DNA from: CAZQQN01 sp964549595
GTDB taxonomy: Bacteria > Bacteroidota > Bacteroidia > CAILMK01 > CAYYUA01
DNA: 15,705 nucleotides
Direction of reading: 5' to 3'
NCBI GenBank assembly: GCA_964549595.1
Contig: CAZJWK010000065.1
Coordinates: forward strand, 1 to 15,705
The notes below the pieces were generated by a model. The model did not search any database. It was not told the origin of the DNA and was given only the letters and a program-made list of their open reading frames with translations. The translations under genes were made by a program, and so were the position numbers. Positions 7,543-14,185 of this stretch are shown piece by piece (positions within the stretch are counted from its first letter, which is position 1; every line of letters starts with the position of its first letter).

Positions 7543-8517
7543 CTATTTTTTTCTTTCCGTAGTGTAACGCACTAAGCTTTTGAGGGAAGAATGGTATTGG
7601 CCCGCCCCCATTTGATCAATAATGTGAAAAGCTTCTTCCTGAAACTTGAACATCTTATCGCGGGCGTATTGTATACCTCCATGGGTTTCCACAAAATTCA
7701 CAATTTCCTTTAATCCTTTGCGTTTATTCCCTTTTTTCTCAATAATGCGCTTCACCCTTCTTTGTTCCTTTTCATTTACCTGAGAAAGGGCATGAATTAG
7801 GGGTAAAGTCAGTTTTCGTTCCTTGATGTCAGTACCGGTAGGTTTACCAATTTTATCGTCACCGTAATCAAACAAGTCATCTTTAATTTGGAAAGCCATT
7901 CCGATCTTTTCCCCAAAGCTTCGCATTTTCTCCACAGTATCTTCACCAGCTTCTACTGATGCAGCCCCAATAGAGCAACAAGAAGCGATTAAAGAAGCCG
8001 TTTTCATACCAATGATATCAAAATACGTTTCTTCTCCGATGTCCAGAGTCCGGCTTTTCTCAATTTGCAGCAATTCCCCTTCACTCATTCTTTTTACCGC
8101 ATCAGATGAAATTTGCAATAACCGATAATCTTCATTATTTAAGGAAAGCAACAAACCCCGGGAAAGCAAATAATCGCCCACCAGGACAGCAATTTTGTTT
8201 TTCCATAGCGAGTTTATTGAGAATAAACCTCTTCTTTCAAAAGCATCATCAACGACATCATCGTGAATAAGAGTAGCCGTATGAAGTAATTCCACCAAAG
8301 AAGCCCCTCTGTAGGTTTTGTCGTTTATCCCTCCACAAATTCCCGCTGTGAGAAACACAAACATGGGGCGAATTTGCTTACCCTTATTTTTTACGATGTA
8401 ATTCATTATGCGGTTAAATAAGGGAACACGAGTCTTCATGGACTCGTAAAACCGCTTTTCGAAGGCATCCATCTCATGTGCAATGGGAGATTTAATCTCC
8501 TTCAGCGAAACACTCAT
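7543..8517 (-). CDS. All-trans polyprenyl diphosphate synthase
   Basis: Condenses isopentenyl diphosphate units onto an allylic primer to give the long trans prenyl chain used for the quinone side chain, which in this phylum is normally menaquinone. The 324 residues match the IspB/HepT class. The first aspartate-rich motif is LIHDDVVDDAFERRG (residues 83-97, Asp86, Asp87, Asp90). The second is FQIKDDLFDYGDD (209-221, Asp213, Asp214, Asp217). KGKQIRPMF near residue 45 carries the pyrophosphate-binding residues, and GDYLLSR is at 114-120. Two residues of ordinary size (Thr82, Leu83) precede the first motif region, so chain length cannot be judged by eye. IspE, encoded nearby, supplies precursor. 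The ATG at 8517 lies 42 bases downstream of a TAATTTTG box. Confidence 0.93.
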   Translation of the reverse strand: MSVSLKEIKSPIAHEMDAFEKRFYESMKTRVPLFNRIMNYIVKNKGKQIRPMFVFLTAGICGGINDKTYRGASLVELLHTATLIHDDVVDDAFERRGLFSINSLWKNKIAVLVGDYLLSRGLLLSLNNEDYRLLQISSDAVKRMSEGELLQIEKSRTLDIGEETYFDIIGMKTASLIASCCSIGAASVEAGEDTVEKMRSFGEKIGMAFQIKDDLFDYGDDKIGKPTGTDIKERKLTLPLIHALSQVNEKEQRRVKRIIEKKGNKRKGLKEIVNFVETHGGIQYARDKMFKFQEEAFHIIDQMGAGQYHSSLKSLVRYTTERKK

Positions 8518-8558
8518 ATTGGGAATAATTGGCTAATGAATAGGCACTTTAAAAGTTT

Positions 8559-8586
8559 CAAAATTAATAATTCTCTCATTCCCCAA
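8559..8586 (-). promoter_or_regulatory. Possible promoter of the polyprenyl synthase gene
   Basis: The minus strand reads TAATTTTG (8559-8566), an exact match to the Bacteroidota -7 element. A TTG (8584-8586) lies 17 bp upstream, slightly closer than the usual 19-21 bp. From here to 8749 I see no gene and no clear promoter for the plus-strand leader. Confidence 0.4.
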
Positions 8587-8749
8587 GTTCGGATGTATTG
8601 TAAATACTATTCCGGTATAAATCCAGGTAACCGCCTAAAAAGTACAGCCGTTTTGAAAACTTTAAAGGGCATAACGGTGTTAGGAAAATGAAGTTTAAAC
8701 ATTTTATAACCCAGAGAAACGTGCAGGTTTTTCAAACTTTAATTTACCT

Positions 8750-8833
8750 ATGATAGCTTTCACCCTTATAATTGACGCCATTGGCTGTTGCTGTTGCAAG
8801 CGGATACAACAGGGTGAGGCTATTATGTTTTGA
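8750..8833 (+). CDS. Cysteine-rich leader peptide, 27 residues
   Basis: A short ORF, ATG 8750 to TGA 8831-8833, with four consecutive cysteine codons TGT TGC TGT TGC (8786-8797, residues 13-16) in the context IGCCCCKR. It ends 87 bp before the start of a cysteine synthase and 28 bases before an intrinsic terminator hairpin. Runs of the regulated amino acid in a short ORF followed by a terminator are the hallmark of ribosome-mediated attenuation, as in the trp, his and leu leaders of enterobacteria. The peptide itself probably has no other function. There is no clear Shine-Dalgarno motif; the upstream bases are AT-rich. The segment 8811-8821 within the ORF doubles as the antiterminator strand. 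Expression has not been shown; the call rests on the codon run, position and RNA complementarities. Confidence 0.8.
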   Translation: MIAFTLIIDAIGCCCCKRIQQGEAIMF

Positions 8834-8900
8834 TTTTTGAAAGGAAATAAAAAATCATTCTAAAAGCCTCACCCTCTGAAAGAAGGTGAGGCTTTTTTTT
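8755..8900 (+). promoter_or_regulatory. Cysteine-responsive transcription attenuator (competing RNA hairpins)
   Basis: Strand 2, AGGGTGAGGCT (8811-8821), is perfectly complementary over 11 bases to AGCCTCACCCT (8865-8875, strand 3), which is also the 5' arm of the terminator. Strand 2 and the terminator 3' arm (8885-8892) share GGTGAGGC. Two upstream segments could hold strand 2. One is TCACCCT (8760-8766), pairing with AGGGTGA (8811-8817) and extended by AGCT/GGCT. The other is GCC (8777-8779) plus CTGTTG (8785-8790), pairing with CAACAG and GGC (8807-8820), which overlaps the Cys codons. A ribosome stalled at the Cys codons would free strand 2 for antitermination. A ribosome at the stop codon would partly cover strand 2 and allow the terminator. 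Mechanism is inferred; the complementarity is seen directly. Confidence 0.8.
8862..8900 (+). terminator. Attenuator terminator upstream of cysteine synthase
   Basis: Perfect 8-bp GC-rich stem GCCTCACC (8866-8873) and GGTGAGGC (8885-8892), preceded by AAAA and followed by eight T residues (8893-8900). The 11-base loop could add TCT/AGA pairs. It ends 20 bp before the cysteine synthase ATG and follows no full-length plus-strand gene, so its natural job is premature termination of the operon transcript. Confidence 0.93.
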
Positions 8901-8920
8901 GGTCCTTAAAAAACTAAACC

Positions 8921-9871
8921 ATGACAAAAATAGAAAGCCAAACCCAATCCTTAAATCCCCTCAGTAAAGCGTTAGAGAAACTTAAAGGCTTTATTGGCCA
9001 AACACCATTATTTCCATTGGTTCATATAAGCCCAAAGCCTAAAGTTCAGATACTGGCTAAGTTAGAATGGCAGCAGCTTGGGGGTAGCGTAAAGGCCAGG
9101 CCCGCTTTTGAGATCATCAAAACCGCAATAAAAAATGGCGATTTAAACGAGGAGAAGCATTTATTGGATGCCAGTAGCGGCAATACCGGGATTGCGTATG
9201 CTACTATAGCCCGTTTCCTTGGTTTAAACTTAACCTTATGTTTACCGGAAAATGCCTCCAGGGAAAGAAAGACCTTACTAAAAGCATTGGGGACGAATTT
9301 GGTTTACACCTCCCCTTTTGGCTCAACCGATGAAGCGCAAAAAAAGGCTATTGAACTAAAATCGGAAAATCCGGAACTGTATTATTATGCAGATCAATAT
9401 GGTAATGATGCCAATTGGTTGGCCCATTACAGGAATACCGGAAAAGAAATTTTAGCCCAAACAGAAGGGAAAGTCACCCATTTTGTGGCGGGTTTGGGAA
9501 CAACAGGTACTTTCACCGGGACGGGCAGAAAGCTTAAGGAAATAAACCAGCCAATAAGCCTTACCGGCTTACAACCCGACAACGCAATGCACGGTTTAGA
9601 AGGATGGAAACACCTTCCTACTGCCAAAGTCCCAACCATTTACGAACCGGATCTGGCTGATGAAAATTTGACCATTACCAGCGAAGAAGCCTTTGAATGG
9701 GTAAAAAAAGCCGCTGAGGAAGAAGGACTTTTGATCAGTCCCTCCTCAGCCGCCAATTTGGCCGGCGCTTACAAAGTGGCTGAAAACCTGAATGAGGGCT
9801 TGGTCGTTACGGTTTTCCCGGACAATCTTGAAAAGTATGGAGAAGTCACTGAAACCATTTTTAATAACTAA
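8921..9871 (+). CDS. cysM: Cysteine synthase, CysM-like PLP enzyme
   Basis: PLP fold-type II enzyme that makes cysteine by sulfur addition to an aminoacrylate formed from activated serine. The PLP lysine is Lys58 in LGGSVKAR. SGNTG (86-90) binds the substrate carboxylate, GTTGT (193-197) holds the PLP phosphate, and ISPSSAAN (272-279) contacts the pyridine ring. Several stretches recall M. tuberculosis CysM, which uses a thiocarboxylated carrier protein: PENASRERKTLL, DQYGNDANWLAHYRNTG and THFVAGLGTTGTFTGTGR. The following genes for a JAMM peptidase, carrier and E1 enzyme support the same route. The arginine reported to read O-phosphoserine in mycobacterial CysM (EPRYGEG) has no obvious counterpart in QPDNAMHG, so the serine donor is open. 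First gene of the operon, 316 residues, preceded by the attenuator. Confidence 0.93.
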   Translation: MTKIESQTQSLNPLSKALEKLKGFIGQTPLFPLVHISPKPKVQILAKLEWQQLGGSVKARPAFEIIKTAIKNGDLNEEKHLLDASSGNTGIAYATIARFLGLNLTLCLPENASRERKTLLKALGTNLVYTSPFGSTDEAQKKAIELKSENPELYYYADQYGNDANWLAHYRNTGKEILAQTEGKVTHFVAGLGTTGTFTGTGRKLKEINQPISLTGLQPDNAMHGLEGWKHLPTAKVPTIYEPDLADENLTITSEEAFEWVKKAAEEEGLLISPSSAANLAGAYKVAENLNEGLVVTVFPDNLEKYGEVTETIFNN

Positions 9872-9886
9872 AAAAATCAAAACATT

Positions 9887-10342
9887 ATGAGCATTAAGAT
9901 CGATAAAGAAGTAGATAACCTTATTCGTGCTCATGCAGTCCAGACCTACCCGGAAGAATGTTGCGGGGCTTTATTTAGCAAACTTGAGGAGGAAGAGGAA
10001 AGGATCATCACGGACTACAAGCCTTTGAAAAATGTGGAGGAAGAATCAAACCGTGGCCGCAATTACATCATTTCACCCGAAGATTACATGGAGGCAGAAA
10101 AGTATGCGGATGAAAACAAATTGAACCTGGCAGGCATTTACCATTCTCACCCGGACCATCCGGCAGTCCCTTCTGAAAAAGATTTAAAAAGGGCAATGCC
10201 TGTTTTCAGTTACGTGATCATCAGTATTAAAGGCAACCAGGAAAGCGAGGTTAGGGCTTGGCAACTGGATGAAAACGGAAAATTTCAGGAAGAAAAGATC
10301 GATTTCTTATTTAAAGAAAACCCTAAAAATAATCAATTGTGA
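9887..10342 (+). CDS. mec: Mec-like JAMM/MPN+ zinc metallopeptidase
   Basis: Zinc peptidase of the JAB1/MPN/Mov34 class. In M. tuberculosis, Mec releases cysteine from the CysO-cysteine adduct. The JAMM signature is complete: a glutamate in YPEECCGALF (Glu23 or Glu24), then HSHPDHPAVPSEKD (His86, His88, ten residues, Asp99). At 151 residues it is a stand-alone catalytic domain with an acidic loop (residues 34-39, EEEEER). It starts 15 bp after cysteine synthase and is followed 20 bp later by the sulfur carrier, fitting one operon. Because the carrier ends in GGKQ, the enzyme may also trim the carrier to expose Gly-Gly, as QbsD does for QbsE in Pseudomonas fluorescens. That second role is inferred. 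Confidence 0.9.
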   Translation: MSIKIDKEVDNLIRAHAVQTYPEECCGALFSKLEEEEERIITDYKPLKNVEEESNRGRNYIISPEDYMEAEKYADENKLNLAGIYHSHPDHPAVPSEKDLKRAMPVFSYVIISIKGNQESEVRAWQLDENGKFQEEKIDFLFKENPKNNQL

Positions 10343-10362
10343 AACCCTAAAAAGGCATAAAA

Positions 10363-10641
10363 ATGGCAACAATTCAAATTCCCACTCCTTTGAGAAAATT
10401 CACCAATAATGAATCAAAATTTGAAACGGAAAAAAACAACGTTAAAGAGGCGATTCAGGAGTTGGTAGAAAAGTACCCTGATCTGCAGGATAACTTACTG
10501 GATGAAAACGGGGATATCCGTTCTTTCGTCAATGTTTTTGTGGAAGATACAAACATCAAATCATTGAAAAAGGAAGCCACTCAAGTAAAGTCGGATCAAA
10601 CCATTAACATCATTCCTGCCATTGCAGGTGGTAAACAGTAA
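10363..10641 (+). CDS. cysO: CysO-like MoaD/ThiS family sulfur carrier protein with GGKQ tail
   Basis: Ubiquitin-fold sulfur carrier of 92 residues. Carriers of this type are adenylated and thiocarboxylated at a C-terminal glycine by an E1-like enzyme and donate the sulfur to a synthase. Family traits are the start MATIQIPTPLRKFT, the helix VKEAIQELVEKYPDLQDNLLDENGDIRSFVNVFV, and the terminal INIIPAIAGG, which closely recalls the mycobacterial CysO ending. Here the gene continues for two codons, Lys-Gln, after Gly-Gly (residues 89-90). The E1 enzyme needs a free terminal glycine, so the encoded form is presumably a precursor. Context (cysteine synthase, JAMM peptidase, MoeZ-like protein) favours cysteine synthesis over molybdopterin or thiamine. 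Confidence 0.9.
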   Translation: MATIQIPTPLRKFTNNESKFETEKNNVKEAIQELVEKYPDLQDNLLDENGDIRSFVNVFVEDTNIKSLKKEATQVKSDQTINIIPAIAGGKQ

Positions 10642-10660
10642 AAATAAAAAAAGGATACTT

Positions 10661-11839
10661 ATGTCAGAAAATAACGGAATTCCAAAATTTACAAACAAGG
10701 AGCTGGCAAGATATAGCCGGCATGTAACCATACCGGAATTTGGCCGGGAGGGCCAGGAAAAGTTGAAAAATTCAAAGGTTCTGGTTATTGGGACCGGCGG
10801 ATTAGGAGCCCCGGCCCTTCAATATTTAGCTGCGGCTGGTGTGGGGGAAATCGGCATTGTTGATTTTGATAAGGTTGAAGACAGTAACCTCCAACGACAA
10901 GTCCTTTTCAATACTGAAGACATAGGGCGGCCAAAAACCGAAGTGGCTAAAGAAAAACTTGAAAAGCTCAATCCCTATGTGACCATCCATATCCATGAAA
11001 CCATGTTAACCTCGGATAATGCCCTTGAAATCTTCAAGGGTTATGATATTGTGGCTGACGGTACAGACAATTTCCCCACAAGATATCTGGTTAATGATGC
11101 ATGTGTTTTTACCGGAATCCCAAACGTTTATGCTTCCATTTTCCGCTTTGAGGGACAAGTAAGTGTGTTTAATTACACGGATGCAAACGGTCAGGTTGGG
11201 CCAAATTACCGAGACCTATATCCTACCCCGCCACCTCCTGGTTTGGTACCCTCATGTGCTGAAGGGGGTGTTTTAGGTGTATTGCCGGGAATAATAGGAA
11301 GTATCCAGGCCAGCGAGGTAATTAAGGTGCTCACTGATGTTGGTAACCCCTTATCCGGAAGGTTTTTCATTTTTGACGCCTTAAGTTTTGAAACCCGGAC
11401 CTTGAAAGTAGAAAAGGATGAGGAAAACCCATTAACCGGTAAGAACCCCACCCAGACTGAACTAATTGATTACGAAGCATTTTGTGGTATTTCCCGTGAA
11501 CCGGAGCCTGATGAAAAGGAAGTTCCGGAAATCTCTGTTCAAGAATTAGAGGAATGGAAACAAAAGGGCGAACCCATTCAAATTATAGATGTCCGTGAAC
11601 CTCATGAATACGAAATTGCCAACATTGGTGGTGAGCTAATACCGCTTAACCAGGTGACGGATAATGCCGATAAAATTGCCAGCGATAAAAAAGTTGTTGT
11701 ACATTGCCGAAGCGGAAAGCGCAGTGAAGATGCCATCAAAAAGCTCAAAGATGAATATGGCTTTGACAACCTTTATAACTTGAAAGGAGGAATTTTGGCT
11801 TACGCCAATGAAATCGATCAATCTTTGGCGACTTATTAA
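10661..11839 (+). CDS. moeZ: MoeZ/MoeB-like E1 adenylyltransferase with C-terminal rhodanese domain
   Basis: Activates the sulfur carrier by adenylating its terminal glycine and transfers sulfur to give the thiocarboxylate. The E1 domain (about residues 1-260) begins RYSRHVTIPEFGREGQEKL. It has the nucleotide loop GTGGLGAPAL (44-53), SNLQRQVLF with the conserved arginine, GTDNFPTRY (134-142) and PSCAEGGVLG (cysteine 199). The rhodanese domain (about 290-392) has IIDVREPHEYEIANIGG and the active-site loop CRSGKRS (Cys349), so the protein can receive its own sulfur. At 392 residues it has the length and layout of mycobacterial MoeZ. The ATG at 10661 has an AAGGA motif (10650-10654) six bases upstream; an earlier in-frame alternative start overlaps the carrier gene. 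Last gene of the operon, followed by a terminator. Confidence 0.93.
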   Translation: MSENNGIPKFTNKELARYSRHVTIPEFGREGQEKLKNSKVLVIGTGGLGAPALQYLAAAGVGEIGIVDFDKVEDSNLQRQVLFNTEDIGRPKTEVAKEKLEKLNPYVTIHIHETMLTSDNALEIFKGYDIVADGTDNFPTRYLVNDACVFTGIPNVYASIFRFEGQVSVFNYTDANGQVGPNYRDLYPTPPPPGLVPSCAEGGVLGVLPGIIGSIQASEVIKVLTDVGNPLSGRFFIFDALSFETRTLKVEKDEENPLTGKNPTQTELIDYEAFCGISREPEPDEKEVPEISVQELEEWKQKGEPIQIIDVREPHEYEIANIGGELIPLNQVTDNADKIASDKKVVVHCRSGKRSEDAIKKLKDEYGFDNLYNLKGGILAYANEIDQSLATY

Positions 11840-11874
11840 GTCGGAATTTTCATTAAAATGAAAGCATAGTATTG

Positions 11875-11908
11875 AAAAAAGCCGTACTATCTTTAGTGCG
11901 GCTTTTTT
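11875..11908. terminator. Bidirectional terminator between moeZ and rho
   Basis: Stem GCCGTACT (11881-11888) and AGTGCGGC (11895-11902) with one G-T wobble and a 6-base loop, flanked by six A residues and six T residues. It lies 35 bp after the plus-strand stop and 12 bp beyond the rho stop on the minus strand, so it can serve both converging transcripts. Confidence 0.88.
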
Positions 11909-11920
11909 CTTAATCACATT

Positions 11921-13678
11921 TTAATCATTCATAGAATCCAGGAATTCCTCGTTGTCATCAGTTTCTTTAAGCCGGTCCAGCAAGAAATTGACAGCCTCCT
12001 CGGAAGTCATGTCCGATAAGTGCTTTCGAAGAATCCACGTCCTTTGCAAAGTGTATTTATCCAATAGAAGCTCTTCACGTCTTGTACTGGAAGCAGGAAT
12101 ATCAATTGCGGGATAGATGCGCTTATTGGAAAGCTTGCGGTCAAGCTGCAGCTCCATGTTACCAGTTCCTTTAAACTCTTCAAAAATGACTTCATCCATC
12201 CGTGAGCCGGTATCAATTAAAGCCGTTGATAGTATGGTTAAAGAACCGCCGGCTTCCATATTCCGTGCTGCACCAAAGAACCGTTTTGGCTTGTGCAATG
12301 CATTGGAATCGACACCACCACTAAGGACTTTCCCGGAAGCAGGAGAAACCGTATTAAATGCCCTTGCCAATCGTGTAATGGAATCCAACAGGATCATGAC
12401 GTCATGACCGCATTCCACCATTCTTTTAGCCTTTTCCAAAACCAGGTTGGCCACTTTCACATGGCGTTCAGCCGGTTCATCAAAAGTCGAGGAGATCACT
12501 TCCCCATTTACGTTTCTCGCCATATCCGTAACTTCTTCCGGCCGTTCATCAATAAGGAGAATGATCATGTAGGTTTCAGGATGGTTCTCAGCTACCACAT
12601 TGGCAATTTGCTGCAGTAATAGGGTCTTACCCGTTTTAGGCTGTGAAACAACCAAACCCCTTTGCCCTTTACCAATCGGGGCAAATAAATCCATTATACG
12701 GGTAGAATAGCGATCAGGCCTACTTTTAAGTTTAAACTTTTCTTGTGGAAAAAGGGGTGTCAAATGCTCAAATGCACTTCTATCCCTTACTTCGTTGGGA
12801 GGCCTCCCGTTTATGGATTCCAAACGGATAAGGGCAAAGTATTTCTCACCTTCCTTAGGGGGACGAATGGACCCTAAAATGGTATCACCGGTTTTAAGGC
12901 CGAATAACTTTATCTGGGAAGGGGACACATATATATCGTCCGGCGAGGACATGTAATTGTAATCAGCAGACCTAAGGAAACCGTACCCATCCTGTATAAT
13001 TTCTAAAATGCCTTCATTTTGAATAACACCATCAAAATCAAAATTAGGAGGCGGTGATTTAACCTTTTCTTTTGTCACATGAATCTCTTCAGGGGGTTTT
13101 TCCTTTTCACCGGATTTTGATCCTTCCTTGACGGCCTGGGAATTTTTCTCTTGTTCAGTAGCAACTGTTTCCTGATTATTGGCCATTTCTTCCTCTTTGT
13201 CTAAAGGCTTAGAACCATTTCCGCCTTGCTCTACTTTGTTACCGGTTTGATTTTCCTCTTCACTATCCTTCTTTTTTATAATTCGCTTTCTTTTTCTTCT
13301 TTTACTGGTTTGCTCTTCTTCCGTTTGGTTGGTAGAACGGGTATCTTCCCCTTTAATGGCCGAAGATCGTTCAGTTTTATCCTCAACCGAGGTGCTTTGC
13401 TCATCAAAACTGTTATCATGGGAAGGGCTATCTTTATCCTCACCTGATTGAACTTTCTCCTCCCCGGTAGGAGCCTTAGAAGAACCTTGATTAATGTCAT
13501 CAAGGGAGGCACTACCTTTAGTCGCCAATCCCTGGCTTTCCATCTCAATCTGATATTCCATGATAAGCTCAATCAAATCCTCCTTGCTGTATTTACTGTA
13601 GTAAGGTACACCAAGTTCACTGGCCACCTTGTTGAGGTCGGCCTTCACCATCTTGTTTAATTCTTCAAAGTCATACAT
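11921..13678 (-). CDS. rho: Transcription termination factor Rho with long charged insertion
   Basis: Hexameric RNA helicase that ends transcription at Rho-dependent sites. The N-terminal Rho_N helices are at residues 1-45. A low-complexity region follows at about 50-212, rich in Glu, Lys, Ser, Gln and Asn, with a basic patch SKRRKRKRIIKKK near 125-137. The cold-shock RNA-binding domain spans about 218-290 (GYGFLRSADYNYMSSPDDIYVS). The ATPase core has Walker A SQPKTGKT (345-352), Walker B DVMILLDSITRLARAFN (426-442), LSGGVDSNALHKPKRFFGAARNMEAGGSLTI, and SRMDEVIFEEFKGTGNMEL. The 585 residues exceed the E. coli protein (419) through the insertion, which is typical of Bacteroidota. In Bacteroides thetaiotaomicron such a disordered region has been linked to condensate formation. 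The upstream 507 bp suggest a long leader. Confidence 0.97.
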   Translation of the reverse strand: MYDFEELNKMVKADLNKVASELGVPYYSKYSKEDLIELIMEYQIEMESQGLATKGSASLDDINQGSSKAPTGEEKVQSGEDKDSPSHDNSFDEQSTSVEDKTERSSAIKGEDTRSTNQTEEEQTSKRRKRKRIIKKKDSEEENQTGNKVEQGGNGSKPLDKEEEMANNQETVATEQEKNSQAVKEGSKSGEKEKPPEEIHVTKEKVKSPPPNFDFDGVIQNEGILEIIQDGYGFLRSADYNYMSSPDDIYVSPSQIKLFGLKTGDTILGSIRPPKEGEKYFALIRLESINGRPPNEVRDRSAFEHLTPLFPQEKFKLKSRPDRYSTRIMDLFAPIGKGQRGLVVSQPKTGKTLLLQQIANVVAENHPETYMIILLIDERPEEVTDMARNVNGEVISSTFDEPAERHVKVANLVLEKAKRMVECGHDVMILLDSITRLARAFNTVSPASGKVLSGGVDSNALHKPKRFFGAARNMEAGGSLTILSTALIDTGSRMDEVIFEEFKGTGNMELQLDRKLSNKRIYPAIDIPASSTRREELLLDKYTLQRTWILRKHLSDMTSEEAVNFLLDRLKETDDNEEFLDSMND

Positions 13679-14185
13679 AATAGTAAAGATCCAATTTTAA
13701 AGATTAGGTAAATTGGTAATTAGTTTTGGGGTATTGTATTTTTAGTTAAAAGAAAATATTTCCAAAGTCTTCTTTATGGTCATGCAATTTTTGGCTAATT
13801 CAATGGCTAAGGTAATTTGTAACCAACCAATGCTTTAATTTTAAGCAGGTAGATCACTTTTTCGAAAGCAAACAAAGGTTAAAAATTGCTGTTTTGCTCG
13901 GATTTATCCTATGGCCTCAAAATTCCAACAAAAGGTTTTATTTTTTGCCAAACGGTTCAATAACAAAGAAAAATAAAATTTTACAAGTTACTTTTATATA
14001 AAAATCCATAAAGAAATATGGAGGAAACCTTTTTGGCAGTAAACAGAACAAGCGAAAGAAAGTTTTTAAAAGCGTCCTGATTTTTATCACCCATTATGTT
14101 AAGTAAAAAAACGTTTTCGGTTTCGGTTGAAGTTCCCTGACATTTGATACGAATTTATGGAAAATCTTTCAAAATGAGCAAAAAA
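13679..14185. other. 507-bp intergenic region upstream of rho
   Basis: AT-rich spacer between the E2 stop and the rho ATG, both on the minus strand, so it must hold the end of the E2 transcript and the rho promoter and leader. I found no exact TAnnTTTG element, no strong terminator hairpin, no tRNA, and only chance-sized ORFs such as two of about 20 codons on the plus strand. A long rho leader would fit autoregulation as known in other bacteria, but nothing here proves it. Confidence 0.5.

Noticed and set aside
8476..8691. Plus-strand ORF of 71 codons over the polyprenyl synthase start
   Set aside because: It runs antisense into a well-supported gene and its promoter region, and its composition resembles no protein family I know.
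8700..8920. Metabolite riboswitch or T-box upstream of cysteine synthase
   Set aside because: No conserved T-box, SAM or other riboswitch core was recognised; the Cys-codon ORF with overlapping complementarities explains the hairpins better.
10622..10660. Upstream start for the MoeZ-like protein overlapping the carrier gene
   Set aside because: It would need a non-ATG start within the carrier's last codons; ATG 10661 has a good AAGGA motif.
13770..14085. Short plus-strand ORFs of about 20 codons upstream of rho
   Set aside because: Length is what chance gives in AT-rich spacer, and no amino-acid codon run or hairpin accompanies them.
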